Of a DNA stretch of 64,000 bases, positions 44,319 to 55,528 are shown one piece after another. Every line of letters starts with the position of its first letter. Position 1 is the first letter of the stretch. Position numbers and translations under genes: made by a program. The stretch is from assembly GCA_938012815.1 (NCBI GenBank), contig CALLVV010000031.1, positions 33,056 through 97,055 on the forward strand, read 5' to 3'. The notes below the pieces were generated by a model. That model had not been told where the DNA came from, searched no databases, and saw only the letters and a program-made list of their open reading frames with translations. Source of the DNA: an uncultured Propionibacteriaceae bacterium. GTDB lineage: Bacteria; Actinomycetota; Actinomycetes; Propionibacteriales; Propionibacteriaceae.

Positions 44319-45991
44319 CTGGTCACCATCGCAGTGTACTGGTCCAGTTCACTGGTGAGGAATGCTCCCAGAACACGGGTCTGGATGTCCATGATTCTAC
44401 GGTAGGTTGCCTTGTAGCCGAATTGGGGGTGGGTGATCTCCTGGTCGAGGCGACGTTCGTATGCTCGCAGGACCGCTTTGCGCCCACTCGGTTCCAGCAT
44501 GCAACCTCCGGCACGGGTCCGGAAATCGCGCGGCCCTACTTCCCGGTTGTTCAGTACCTGCACCACGACACTCTCCGCCACCAAGGGGCGGAACTCCTCG
44601 GCGAGGTCCAGTGCCAGTGCGGGACGCCCGAATCTCGGTTTGTGGAACATGCCCAAGTATGGGTCGAAACCCACCGACGCCAGTGCCACCGTCAGATCCT
44701 TCACCAGCAATGCGTAGCAGAAGGACAGAAGGGCGTTCAGGGGGTCTGGTGGTGGCCTACGGGAACGACCGTTCTCGTGGAAATCCGACACGTCAATGCG
44801 TGTGTTGTCGCCGATCATGGCTGGGAAACTCGCGAAATAGAGTCGCGCTGCTGTCCCCTCGATACCCAGCAGTTGGCCGGGAGAGGTGGCTTTTGTCGCC
44901 TGTATCGCTAGTTCTTTCAACTGATTCCCGATACGTTCGGCCTCGGTACGTGAGTTGCGCCGCATCAGTGTTCGGCAATTGCGGATCTTTCCCGATATCA
45001 TGTTCCGCGCGGCTTCCAGGCGTTTCTGCTCTGGTGTCCCGAACTGTGCTATGCGCAAATCAACATTCTTGCCCGGAAGCCCTTCGGCCATTCCTGCGAA
45101 CCAGCCCCCATACGTGAACCAGAGGATCGGAAGATCGTTGCTCATGAGTTCCCTCACGGCCTGCGAGGAGACGGTAACGTTTCCGAAGACGCAAAGCTGA
45201 CTCACATCGATGAGACGGTAACGTGCCTGCAATTCGCCGTCGAGACGTACCTCCAACCTGTCGTTGCGAATCCCGACGGTGGAACCCTGCATCGTCACGT
45301 ACACGGGACGTCCCTCGAGGATGGGTGCCATCAACCTCTTGAGAGGTCGTCTTTCCCGAGGAGGGATCTTCAGTGAGGTCAGTTCGTCGGGGAGACAGAT
45401 GCCGACCAGCGAGCAGCGAGGACATTTCGGACTGTTCCTCAGGGGGGGCGGCGGTTTCGGGTCGGCAGCAACACGCCACGCGTCCTTGAGGGTTTCCGTG
45501 ATTTCGCTGAGGGCCGTTTCATCGATGCGAATCACAACTCGTCGCCGGGTTTCGGCATACCAGATTTCCGCCCGCTCCACAACGTATCCGGCCTCCTTCA
45601 GGAGCAGAGCCTGAATCAATAGCTGAGTCCTGTCGTTCGGCCAAGGAGCCCCGGTCTTGTCCGGGTGTCCTTTCTTGTAGTCGACGGGGACGACGGAACC
45701 GTTTCCGCCGTCCTCCACCAGGTCCAGTTTCGCCGCCAGTCCCAGGCCAGGTGAGCTCAGGGACACTGATCGTGCGGTCCTGCCGTCCCAGGCCTCGGAC
45801 TTGTCGGGTAGATCCCCGGAATCCTCGTCAACGACGCGGTGCAGGTAGCGCCCCTCCTCGACGTCATCGCTGGTCGTGAAGCGTGACTGGACCCATTCCA
45901 GGTGGAAAAGGCGCGGGCAGTAGACGAACTCGTTGAGCATCCGTGACGGGACCGTTTCCGGGAGCCCCGGGATGTCTGGCCTGACAGTCAT
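44315..45991 (-). CDS. cas4-cas1: Cas4-Cas1 fusion protein
   Basis: A 558-residue adaptation protein. The N-terminal Cas4 domain (residues 1-205) is a RecB-like nuclease with an iron-sulfur cluster. Its cysteines are C25 (YCPRLFH) and C190, C193, C199 (KCPRCSLVGIC); its nuclease residues are in AAKLDLV, VPVDYKKG and the QLL helix. The Cas1 domain follows from about residue 228 (VYVTMQGSTVGIRND). Catalytic Glu, His and Asp are in GIEGTAARLYF, GMFHKPRFGRPALALDLAEE. The fusion is typical of type I-G and trims PAM-containing prespacers before integration. It overlaps both neighbouring genes by 4 nt (ATGA). Confidence 0.96.
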   Translation of the reverse strand: MTVRPDIPGLPETVPSRMLNEFVYCPRLFHLEWVQSRFTTSDDVEEGRYLHRVVDEDSGDLPDKSEAWDGRTARSVSLSSPGLGLAAKLDLVEDGGNGSVVPVDYKKGHPDKTGAPWPNDRTQLLIQALLLKEAGYVVERAEIWYAETRRRVVIRIDETALSEITETLKDAWRVAADPKPPPPLRNSPKCPRCSLVGICLPDELTSLKIPPRERRPLKRLMAPILEGRPVYVTMQGSTVGIRNDRLEVRLDGELQARYRLIDVSQLCVFGNVTVSSQAVRELMSNDLPILWFTYGGWFAGMAEGLPGKNVDLRIAQFGTPEQKRLEAARNMISGKIRNCRTLMRRNSRTEAERIGNQLKELAIQATKATSPGQLLGIEGTAARLYFASFPAMIGDNTRIDVSDFHENGRSRRPPPDPLNALLSFCYALLVKDLTVALASVGFDPYLGMFHKPRFGRPALALDLAEEFRPLVAESVVVQVLNNREVGPRDFRTRAGGCMLEPSGRKAVLRAYERRLDQEITHPQFGYKATYRRIMDIQTRVLGAFLTSELDQYTAMVTR

Positions 45992-48900
45992 CGCGACACG
46001 GGGGCCAGGATACCGGCGGACTTACTCCCGGGCGACTGATGGCGTCGTGCCCGGCAGATGTGGAAAACTCCCAGTAGGCGGATTTCCTGGTTCAAGGGCT
46101 CGCCGAGATCACCATCCAGCGCCGGATGCTCGACCAATGCCTTGACGCCGGCAGGGCCCAGTGGGTCCTGCCACAGCGGCAGGCGGAGTTCCTGGATGGA
46201 TCGCCGTCGCGCGGCCACTGAATGCCAGCCGCTCGTACGGGCCCTCCTGCGCAGCGCGGTGGTGGTCCACAGTGGATAGGACATGAGCGCCAGCCATGTT
46301 GCTCCCGGGACACCGCGCATCCTTCCGGTTCTGCCTCTGCTGTCATCGATCGCTTTCCATACTGCTCGGTGGTCCAAGTACTCTCCGGTGACACCGGGTA
46401 CCCGCACCCAGTCGGTGAGGGCCTCGTGGAGATATTCTGGGTTTTTCTGCACGTGCTCCAGAGGTTTCTTCAGCATGGTTGCAATTGATTGCTTGCCGGA
46501 CGATGCGATGAATTGACTGACTGAACAACGCTTCTGCGAGTTGGATTTTTGATTTTTTGATCCGGAATCGTTCTTCTCGGAGGTAGCTGCCAAGTCGGTG
46601 ATGAGGCTGGTCAGCCATGAAAACATCGTTGCGCTTTCTGTTCCAGAGATTTCCGGGAATAGGTTCTCCGCAAAAGAGTGCAGTTTCCCCTGTGGCACCC
46701 GTAGCTTGTCCGGGGCCTCCCCGGGAGGAGGGAAACCTAGTGGACCGCCCGGCACGGAAACTCCTTCCGGCATGGTCCTGACGATGTCGACGAGAGCTTC
46801 AGCAACCTCATCAACCGTTGCCAGGGAAGAGGTCAGCACGGGACGGTGATCGGTCGTATTCCAGTGCAGCCGGGCGTTGTCGTCGGTGAAGTCGTGGATG
46901 AGCCGCAGTGTCCCGATCGCCGCGAGAATTGCCAGGGGCGAGTCGCCGAGCAGGGCTGGGAGCGTGACGTGGTTCATCATGATCCCTCCGAGGACACGGT
47001 CATGTCGGCGCAGCGCACGACGATTGTGCGCGACAGAGTCCCGGTGTTCCCTGGAGAGCTCCGAGGACACGGTCATGTCGGCGCAGCGCACGACGGCTTC
47101 CAGCAGGGCGAGTCCCCACCGGCCGTACCGGGCGTTGAGCCGGAAGAAACGTTCGGCGTCCGAGAGCCGAACACTGGTGGGTAGCTTAGACGTGACTGGG
47201 ATGTCGTCGACGACAGCCTCCAAGGTGTGTTTTCCGGTGTCGAGCACTGGCGGCAGAAAAGGCCTGGCGTGTCCGTGGTGGCTTGCCACCAGGTGGCGCA
47301 ACAGCTCCGGATCTCCCGGATAGGGTTCGGTCAGTCTCGCCAGGTACTTGGCGACGAGGACCTCGGACCAGGCCTCGTGTCGCGCCCCGTGAGGCAGGCC
47401 GCTCAGTTGTCTCGCCCGTCGGTACTGCTGCCGATCACCAGGCGGCATGCCGGATTTCGCGAGCGGTTCGTCCGCCAGCTCCGCGCGGATCGGATCGCCT
47501 CCGAACAGCATCGCCTGGAACCGTTGATCCACCTTTCCCAGATCGTGCCAGCGGGCTGCGTCGGTGACGGTTTGCCGTACGCGCTCGGGCAGTCCCAGCC
47601 TGCGCGCCACACCGTCCGCGCGTGCCCCCACCGCTTTCATGTGGGTCGCCAGGGTGACCCGCTGGTTCAGGTGCGAGGTTTCGTCGGAGTTCCCGTCATC
47701 TGCGGTCAACCAGCTGGTTTCCGGCGAAACCACCCGCAGCACGGGGGATGTGGTGTCGGCCGTCCGGGTCAGGACAATGTCCCCGCCCAGCCGGGAACGG
47801 AGTGTGGCGAGATCATCCCGGGTCCAAGGGGTGGCGGGGTCCTCGGGCTCGGGGTGACGGGTGAGCCACGCGAGGACAGCCGACACGATGCCGGAGCGGA
47901 ACTCTTCCCGATCGTCCGGATCATCGCAGTTGCACCAGTCCTGCACCAGATCCTGGAGGTCGGAAGAGGACGGAATCCCAAGCCGGGCAGGTAGGTCGGG
48001 ATCGAGACGCAGGGCTGCCTGGCCGCGCCTGCAGGCGGCCAGTTCGGACACGTCACTCACCTTGTCCGTGCTGGTGGGGGCCCAACCGAATTGGTCGAGC
48101 CCTCCGGAGTCGGTTGGCACCACGACCACGTCCCCGGGACGCAGCGACTCACCGGAGACCCAGGCCCAGGTCGAGGGACCGGAACCGCCGTCCACCCGCC
48201 GGAGCACCGTGCTTTCCGAGTTGTCGCTGAAGGGGATGTCGTCGAAATCGTCGTAGTCCTCCGTGTCACCCACCGGCAAGGGTTGTGCGTCACACAACCA
48301 ACGCCGCAAGGCCCCCAACGGAATCTCCACACACTCCTCGGCGCGGAGCGGTAGGGCGTCGATCACACTCCCGACCTCCTCAGCGGGCAATGTCTCGTTC
48401 CAAGCGTTCTGCAGCCCATCGCGCCAGGCCACCGTCACCGGCGCAACCGACCTGTCAATGCCGTGCAGGTACGGATCCAACGGAGGATCGACGCTTGGAA
48501 CCGGGCTGGTACGCACCCATGCATCGAGCTGGGCCGGTAGCAGGAGCGGAAGCAGTGGGGCCTCCGCGGCCAGCTCGGCGGGAACGTCCATGTGACGCAG
48601 TGCCAGCGGGGAGACGTCCATGGTTCCGGATGCCTTCAACCTGGACCGCAGGAAGTTGGCCGTGTGCACTTTGGCCTCCCCGTAGACCGGCGGTTTCGGG
48701 TCGTTGTCCTCCACCACGACCACATCCGCTGCGGGCAGGACACCTCGCCGGTTGACGCGTCCGATGCGCTGGACCAGCGCATCCCAGGGCGCGGTTTCGG
48801 TGATCAGGGCGGTGGCATCGAGATCGATCCCGACCTCAACGGTCTGGGTGGCGACCAGCACCGCCGACCCCGGTTTCTCCTCGCGATCCGCACCGAAGAG

Positions 48901-49920
48901 GTCGGTCACCGTGGCGGTGATCGCCTCGCGATCCACCGGACGGGAACGCCCCATCAGCAGCAGCACCTCGGTGCCGGAGGGCAGGTCCTTCGACCCCAGC
49001 AACCTGTTGTGAACCTCCCGTGCCCTGTCGACGGTGTTGCACACCACGAGAACACGGGAATCCGTACTCGTGGCGGCCCCGGCTGCGTGGGCCGCGATAT
49101 CCCGCACGACTCGCTGTTTCGTGGTGTCGACGAAGCTCAGGGTTTTTGCGGCGGCCAGGCGTGCCCGGGCAGTGGGATCGTCCAGGTGTGCCTTTTCGTC
49201 GAACGACGTGGTCCACCCCTCGGGACGTCCGGTGCTGGTGGCGCTGAGGTGCACGACCGAGGCCCGGGGCAGCCCCAGAACCTGGCTGGAATCCAGGGAG
49301 CCGGTTGCGTCGAGAGACGCGGTGAGGGCCTGCGCCAGGTGCGCCTCGTCGATCATGATCACGGAATCAGCGCCCACTAGGGCGGCATCGATCGGGCGTC
49401 GCCGGGTACTGACTCCGTAACCACGGAAGAACAGGCGGCTTCCCACCTGGTCCACGGTGCCGGTGACGATCGCGGGCAGGTCGGGAAGCGGCAGCCACGC
49501 GGCATCCCAGGTCGCTCCGCCGCGCATCTTGACCACGGGAAGCACCGGGCCGCCGGCCGAACCGGACAATCCACGGAGCCTGCGGGCGACCTCCTCCGAC
49601 ACGCTGCCCGGAGACGCCGTCTCCAAGGCCTCGGCGATGCGTTTTCCGTGCAGCTCGGCCTGGTCGACGACGATTCTCCGGTCCACCACGAGGAAGATCC
49701 GTCGCCGTCCCAGCCCGCTCGCGGCCTCACCTCCGGCGCACATGGCCAACACGAACACGGCGACGTCGAGCATCGACGTCTTGCCCAGACCGGTGGGCAC
49801 GTCCACGAGAGACGGCCAGCTGCCCTTCCGGAGTATGTCGGCAACCACGTCCGACTGCCAGGGGAACGGACGATGGCCGTGAACCTCCTCCGTGAAGCGG
49901 TCGAAATCACTGGCGATCAT
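45988..49920 (-). CDS. cas3: Cas3 helicase-nuclease fused to a Cas3-extension domain
   Basis: 1310 residues, far longer than usual. The SF2 helicase comes first: Walker A VPTGLGKTS (41-49), DEAH box (191-194), SATST, and motif VI QRIGRVNRRG. An HD nuclease lies at the C-terminal side of the helicase (LATHMKAV near 760, WHDLGKVDQRF at 791-801, PHGARHEAW, HHGH, CADMTVSSE near 946-954), as in type I-G Cas3. After a 73-bp insertion (residues about 954-980), the product continues into a second module (981-1310). That module resembles the separately encoded type I-G Cas3-extension/large-subunit-like proteins. A ribosome binding site and ATG pair at its start survive. Confidence 0.93.
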   Translation of the reverse strand: MIASDFDRFTEEVHGHRPFPWQSDVVADILRKGSWPSLVDVPTGLGKTSMLDVAVFVLAMCAGGEAASGLGRRRIFLVVDRRIVVDQAELHGKRIAEALETASPGSVSEEVARRLRGLSGSAGGPVLPVVKMRGGATWDAAWLPLPDLPAIVTGTVDQVGSRLFFRGYGVSTRRRPIDAALVGADSVIMIDEAHLAQALTASLDATGSLDSSQVLGLPRASVVHLSATSTGRPEGWTTSFDEKAHLDDPTARARLAAAKTLSFVDTTKQRVVRDIAAHAAGAATSTDSRVLVVCNTVDRAREVHNRLLGSKDLPSGTEVLLLMGRSRPVDREAITATVTDLFGADREEKPGSAVLVATQTVEVGIDLDATALITETAPWDALVQRIGRVNRRGVLPAADVVVVEDNDPKPPVYGEAKVHTANFLRSRLKASGTMDVSPLALRHMDVPAELAAEAPLLPLLLPAQLDAWVRTSPVPSVDPPLDPYLHGIDRSVAPVTVAWRDGLQNAWNETLPAEEVGSVIDALPLRAEECVEIPLGALRRWLCDAQPLPVGDTEDYDDFDDIPFSDNSESTVLRRVDGGSGPSTWAWVSGESLRPGDVVVVPTDSGGLDQFGWAPTSTDKVSDVSELAACRRGQAALRLDPDLPARLGIPSSSDLQDLVQDWCNCDDPDDREEFRSGIVSAVLAWLTRHPEPEDPATPWTRDDLATLRSRLGGDIVLTRTADTTSPVLRVVSPETSWLTADDGNSDETSHLNQRVTLATHMKAVGARADGVARRLGLPERVRQTVTDAARWHDLGKVDQRFQAMLFGGDPIRAELADEPLAKSGMPPGDRQQYRRARQLSGLPHGARHEAWSEVLVAKYLARLTEPYPGDPELLRHLVASHHGHARPFLPPVLDTGKHTLEAVVDDIPVTSKLPTSVRLSDAERFFRLNARYGRWGLALLEAVVRCADMTVSSELSREHRDSVAHNRRALRRHDRVLGGIMMNHVTLPALLGDSPLAILAAIGTLRLIHDFTDDNARLHWNTTDHRPVLTSSLATVDEVAEALVDIVRTMPEGVSVPGGPLGFPPPGEAPDKLRVPQGKLHSFAENLFPEISGTESATMFSWLTSLITDLAATSEKNDSGSKNQKSNSQKRCSVSQFIASSGKQSIATMLKKPLEHVQKNPEYLHEALTDWVRVPGVTGEYLDHRAVWKAIDDSRGRTGRMRGVPGATWLALMSYPLWTTTALRRRARTSGWHSVAARRRSIQELRLPLWQDPLGPAGVKALVEHPALDGDLGEPLNQEIRLLGVFHICRARRHQSPGSKSAGILAPVSR
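46977..46989 (-). promoter_or_regulatory. Internal ribosome binding site and start codons inside cas3
   Basis: On the minus strand GGAGGG (46989-46984) is followed by ATG at 46980 and 46977. These are codons 981 and 982 of the fused gene and the first residues (MMNHVTLPALLG) of the extension module. In the shifted frame TGA at 46979-46977 overlaps the ATG exactly like the ATGA junctions elsewhere in the operon. Independent translation of a 330-residue extension protein is therefore possible. Confidence 0.55.
46986..47095. repeat. 37-bp direct repeat, 73 bp apart, inside cas3
   Basis: 46986-47022 and 47059-47095 are identical, separated by 36 unique bases. Because 73 is not a multiple of three, the same 37 bases are read in two frames: VVRCADMTVSSE in the upstream copy and RRALRRHDRVLGG in the other. 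Confidence 0.95.
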
Positions 49921-51344
49921 CCGTCGGCTCCTTCATGTTCGGGGGCGAACAAGCCGACCCCGAAGTACCGTCCGGCGCCGGCCAGCACGGGTCCTGTGAC
50001 GGGATGCTCGAATGTCATCCGGACGTGCCGGTACAGGCGTCCGCGGGCCCGAAGAGGAAGTTCCTTCGGGGTGAGGCGCACGGCCCCGGGGGTGAGCGGC
50101 TGGGTGCTCAGCTCCACCTCATCCGGTTTCGGAAGTCCTGCCTGTTGGATGGAACGGATCACTGCCGGGGCGAGATCACCGTTCTTCGGGTATCTGTCCA
50201 GCACGAGAGGGGTCACGGACACCCAGTTTCTGGCGGGCCGCGTCCATCGCGCGGCGGTCGCGCTGGCGGGCAGTGGCTCGTCGGGGGAATAACGCAACCC
50301 GAAGACCCGCCTGAAACCGGGCACCTGGAGGTCGACGATCCGGTCCGGATCGGTGCCCAGGATGCCCCGCAGGATCCTGCGACGCTCCGCCTGGTCCAGG
50401 CCCGGGATCGCGACTGCCAGGGCCCGCAGATGCCCGTCCGCGTGTGGGAATCCGGCGAAGGGAAGCCCGAGATAGGCGACGTGGGGACGCCCGTCGAACC
50501 CATGGCCGTGCAGAGCAGGAGGCAGTGGATTCTTCGTCTGCGACATCACCTTCGCCCGGAGTGCAGCGGTGAAGAGCCCGACCAGGTTGCCCGGGGGACG
50601 GTGATCGACGAACCGGAGGATGACCAGGTCCGGGTACGGTGACTCCACGATTGTTGGGGCCACGGTGTCGTTCTCGTCCCGTACCAGCCTGTAGGGCTGG
50701 CGTGCGTGGCTGCGGCTGGCCTGCCAGGAGGGCTGGTCCAGTTCGTGGAGAGTATTCAACTTGCCCAGGTAGCCGGGAAACGGAACCCTGATGTCGTATT
50801 CCGCCCGGTCATGGTCGGTGGGTTCAAAGATGGACAACCCCGGCAGTGACCTGAACTCCGCCACCCTGCGGAAGGCCAACATGACCGGTGACGTCGAACG
50901 CCCGAGATATGGCACGCGCCGCGCCAGGGCGTCGAGTCCTGCCAGTGTCTCATCCGACAGATCCCGGTCGTCAGGCCAGACGAACTGGATCCTGGGGTCG
51001 GGGGGAAAAGTCCTGATGCGTTGCATCAGGTCACTGGTCCGGGCGGGATGGTTTTGATTTCCTGTCTTTATTTTGCCCGATTTCGTTTTCTCTCCATTGA
51101 ATCTGGCGTTCGTGACGACGAAGGAACGACTGATGCTGCACGGAGCGAAGGCCGAAGCGTGGATCAGAGGCGGGGGTAAATGTTCGAGTTCGTACAATGG
51201 GGCAATTTCATCGCTTTCTGCCACCGAACGTAGTGCGGAGAAAACCCGGGCCGGATGTGGGGGCCATTCGGGGGCGCGAGGGTCCTCGCCGTCGCCGGCT
51301 TCGTAGCGCTCGCCCATCAGGCAGATGTCGAGGCAGACAGGCAT
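49917..51344 (-). CDS. csb2: Csb2, Cas5-Cas6 fusion (GSU0054 family)
   Basis: 475 residues. This type I-G signature protein combines the Cas5 backbone subunit with the Cas6 pre-crRNA endoribonuclease. The N-terminal RAMP domain begins VCLDICLMGERYEAGD and has PHPARVFSALRSVAE. The C-terminal part contains HGFDGRPHVAYLGLPFAGFPHADGHL-type segments, with histidines suited to RNA cleavage and binding, and ends in GAGRYFGVGLFAPE, a glycine-rich loop typical of RAMPs. It overlaps cas3 by 4 nt and is separated from csb1 by 1 nt. It should process the array transcript and hold the crRNA 5' handle. Confidence 0.92.
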   Translation of the reverse strand: MPVCLDICLMGERYEAGDGEDPRAPEWPPHPARVFSALRSVAESDEIAPLYELEHLPPPLIHASAFAPCSISRSFVVTNARFNGEKTKSGKIKTGNQNHPARTSDLMQRIRTFPPDPRIQFVWPDDRDLSDETLAGLDALARRVPYLGRSTSPVMLAFRRVAEFRSLPGLSIFEPTDHDRAEYDIRVPFPGYLGKLNTLHELDQPSWQASRSHARQPYRLVRDENDTVAPTIVESPYPDLVILRFVDHRPPGNLVGLFTAALRAKVMSQTKNPLPPALHGHGFDGRPHVAYLGLPFAGFPHADGHLRALAVAIPGLDQAERRRILRGILGTDPDRIVDLQVPGFRRVFGLRYSPDEPLPASATAARWTRPARNWVSVTPLVLDRYPKNGDLAPAVIRSIQQAGLPKPDEVELSTQPLTPGAVRLTPKELPLRARGRLYRHVRMTFEHPVTGPVLAGAGRYFGVGLFAPEHEGADG

Positions 51345-51345
51345 G

Positions 51346-52491
51346 TCACTCCCCTGAGGACTCGGCCTTGGTCACGGTGAAGTCGATTGCGGCGGCGAGG
51401 GCCGTGGAAGGGACCAACTCGATCGTCTCGAGGTGAATTGGAACCCCAGAATCAATGGCGGTTTTCAGTGCTTCGTTGTACAGAGCAACGGCCTCACTAG
51501 TGGACAGGGAGAACGGCTCCACCACGCCGCCCCGCCCGATCCACTCGAGGGTTTCTGTTTCCACCACCAGGTCGCAGCCGCTGCGCAACCAGATTCCGGC
51601 GCCACCGAAGGCCAGTCGATCGCCGAGAAGCGCGAGAGCAACCAGAAGAGTACTGGCGGCGAACTGCGTGTTCACCCCGAGGGGGCCGAAACGGATCCGT
51701 CGCACCGCCGTCAGGCTGAGGGCGGAGAAGCGCGTGGCCTCCGTGACGGTCACTCCACCATGGGCGGGATTCGGTGCGATGTTGCCGTGGCCGATCTCAC
51801 TCAGCTTCGCCTTGGCGTTCTTGGCCGCGGTGGAGGAGTACGTCCACTCATCGCCGTCGCCACTTCGCGCTCCGGTGAGGTTGAGCGGATCCATGCGACC
51901 CGCTTTACGAGTGCCTACGACGGGATCCCAGCCGACGATCTCGCTGCTGTAGAACCGGGGAAACTTGGCCTGCCGCCCCTTGCGGTGACTGTTCCAACCC
52001 CCATAGACCAAGGTGGTGGGATCGTACTGGAGCAGCGCGGTGGCATCCTCCAGGGAAGCGGCCTGCAAAGCCTTGCCCACGGGTGTCCTGTCGAATTTCT
52101 CGCCGTCGAGCAGCGAATCGCGCCAGTAGGCGTCGAAGGCCCGGTGTGGCGCATCCAGCCCGGTGATGACGGCCTTCGCCGCGCCGTCGTGGGTGAGCCT
52201 CAACAACGGCAGCCGAATCTCTTCCGCCTGCCGAGCCTCTTTGAGCGCCTCCTCGCAGCGGTTCGCCTGGGAGGGAACCTGATCGAGGACAACGGCCTCA
52301 CGCGAGGCACCGTTGTGGCTGCGGGTCTCCATGAGATAAGGGGATTCGCCCGAGCTCGAGGTGGGAAACGTTGGCGGGAAAAGCCTGCTTCCCGGGCCAC
52401 CACCGGGCTGGTACGTGGCGCTTATCCTTGCCAAGGCGAATTCGGGGTCGCGGATCTTGTCCTGGAGCGAACCGAGAGACAGCGTTGTCAT
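51346..52491 (-). CDS. csb1: Csb1, Cas7-type backbone protein (GSU0053 family)
   Basis: A 381-residue crRNA-binding backbone subunit of the type I-G effector. Recognisable features are the N-terminal region ARISATYQPGGGPGSRLFPP, LMETRSHNGASREAVVLDQV, APHRAFDAYWRDSL, and VYGGWNSHRKGRQAKFPRFYSSEIVG. FSALSLTAVRRIRFGP follows. This is the first gene of the operon. The region upstream on the minus strand has TTGACG near 52587, a possible -35 box. No separate Cas8/Csx17-like gene precedes it. Confidence 0.93.
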   Translation of the reverse strand: MTTLSLGSLQDKIRDPEFALARISATYQPGGGPGSRLFPPTFPTSSSGESPYLMETRSHNGASREAVVLDQVPSQANRCEEALKEARQAEEIRLPLLRLTHDGAAKAVITGLDAPHRAFDAYWRDSLLDGEKFDRTPVGKALQAASLEDATALLQYDPTTLVYGGWNSHRKGRQAKFPRFYSSEIVGWDPVVGTRKAGRMDPLNLTGARSGDGDEWTYSSTAAKNAKAKLSEIGHGNIAPNPAHGGVTVTEATRFSALSLTAVRRIRFGPLGVNTQFAASTLLVALALLGDRLAFGGAGIWLRSGCDLVVETETLEWIGRGGVVEPFSLSTSEAVALYNEALKTAIDSGVPIHLETIELVPSTALAAAIDFTVTKAESSGE

Positions 52492-52654
52492 GATCTTCCT
52501 TCGTGGGGTTCGGTGACACCACCATAGCGGGGGAAGAGGACGCGGACATCGTCAGGCGGAAAAAATCGTTGAACCAAGAGAATGCGTCAAGACTCAACTG
52601 GTTGTGAGGAAGGTTCCCGGCCCATCTTGTTGGCACGTCCGGGGCCGCCGATGA

Positions 52655-54171
<1,517 letters not shown>

Positions 54172-54239
54172 GTTTTTTTGACCTCCATTGGCATGTGCCC
54201 AGTGGTTTCGCGTTTTGACGCTAAACGTCGACGGGGTTG

Positions 54240-55445
54240 GAGTCAAGAGGTCCTTTCGGATGGCATCATGGTGTCCCACCACGCCGCTGCGGTAGGCGGC
54301 GAACAGGCTGCCGTCGAAGAACGGCATGCGGCTTCCGACATGGAGAACGCTTACCGCGGGGGCTTGTTCGTGGGCTGTGTCTCGGCGGGCAAACCTTTGG
54401 GGCAGCGGACAGTGCCTCGGCCGGCGAATCCCTTGTGTGGGGCGTGGCCCGGGGCGATCGTTGGCGGGTATCCGCCGGGAGCCAGTTGCCTTCGTGCTCC
54501 TGTGGGTTCTCAGCCCCTTCACGTCGGAAGGAGAAACGGATGTGGCGAGCCTGACCTCAATGCCGACTCGTCTTCCGCCATCGACGAGCACGACGTCGAC
54601 CTCCCACGGGGTCTTGTTGTCCCGTCAATAGAGGATCCGGGTTTTCAGGTGCGCCCACCCGCGCGCCGCGGTCAGCTGCTGAACGACCCATGATTCCACG
54701 ACCTGCCCGAGGGTCTCGGGAGAGGAGGCTATGTCATGCCCTGCTCTGGAAATCGCTTCGCAGGTTGCCGAGGAATCTGATGAGTGAATTTTCGGCATTG
54801 TTTTTGAAGCTCATATCAATCTGGTCCTCAGATTGGGCAAAAAGGTGAGGAGGAAACGACGTTCCAGATTCCTGTGTGTCGAGAAATGGTGCGTTGATCG
54901 ATCCCCAGTTCTGCCGCGAGCCTGGTCTTGTTCAACCGCCCTCCGGGAATGCGCAGGATCGAGTCGAGGACGGTTACGGCAATTCCGATGTCGAGTTTCT
55001 CGTCGGGCAGAACCTGGTCACCGAGAAACGCCAGCATGTCCGAATGGACGCGGGCCTTGAGGGCGCTCGTGGTCAGCGAAACCGTGCTCAGGCAATAGGT
55101 GGGAACGCCTCCTGTCCTCAAGAGGCGTATGAGCTCTTGAGTTGAGACGGGTCCCGGTGCGTTCAAGTCCAACTGGGCGTCGAGAAGAAGATCAGCAAGG
55201 CAGAGCGCATCCGTCTCCGCCGGATGCGAGGCCCCGAGAGCGCTGAAGGGATGAGACCGCATTCTTGTCGCGCGGCCGACCAAGGGGCCGGATCCCTCCA
55301 ACTGCCCGCGACCCAGGGAGACCGAGCCCGTGAGCAGCACGTGATGTCCCGGTGGGCGGTTGAAACTGCTGGACACGGAAATATCCCACATCCGATGTAG
55401 GAAAATTCCTGCTCGGGACGTGATGGCAGCCCAATGCCGCTTCAT
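54240..55445 (-). pseudogene. Decayed ATP-binding protein of the DUF4143 family
   Basis: Minus-strand fragments follow the family order. HHVLLTGSVSLGRG and GPLVGRATRMRSHPFS come from the ATPase core. LIRLLRTGGVPTYCLS and GGRLNKTRLAAELGIDQRTI belong to the helix-turn-helix/DUF4143 start. A separate frame then reads VDGGRRVGIEVRLATSVSPSDVKGLR and VSVLHVGSRMPFFDGSLFAA (nuclease-like C-terminus). The Walker A region is missing, and frames change with stops between (about 54600-54830). The plus-strand frame at 54178-54693 is a shadow. Confidence 0.65.
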
Positions 55446-55528
55446 GTCCCCTTGGTCGATCCGCCCGGCGTTGGTTGGTGGGGGTCGGATCTGGGGTGCC
55501 GAACAGTCCCCCAGATCCGCGGCATGTA

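Noticed and set aside
54178..54693. 171-codon plus-strand frame beyond the secreted protease
   Set aside because: The opposite strand shows DUF4143-family fragments, so this frame is a shadow of a pseudogene.
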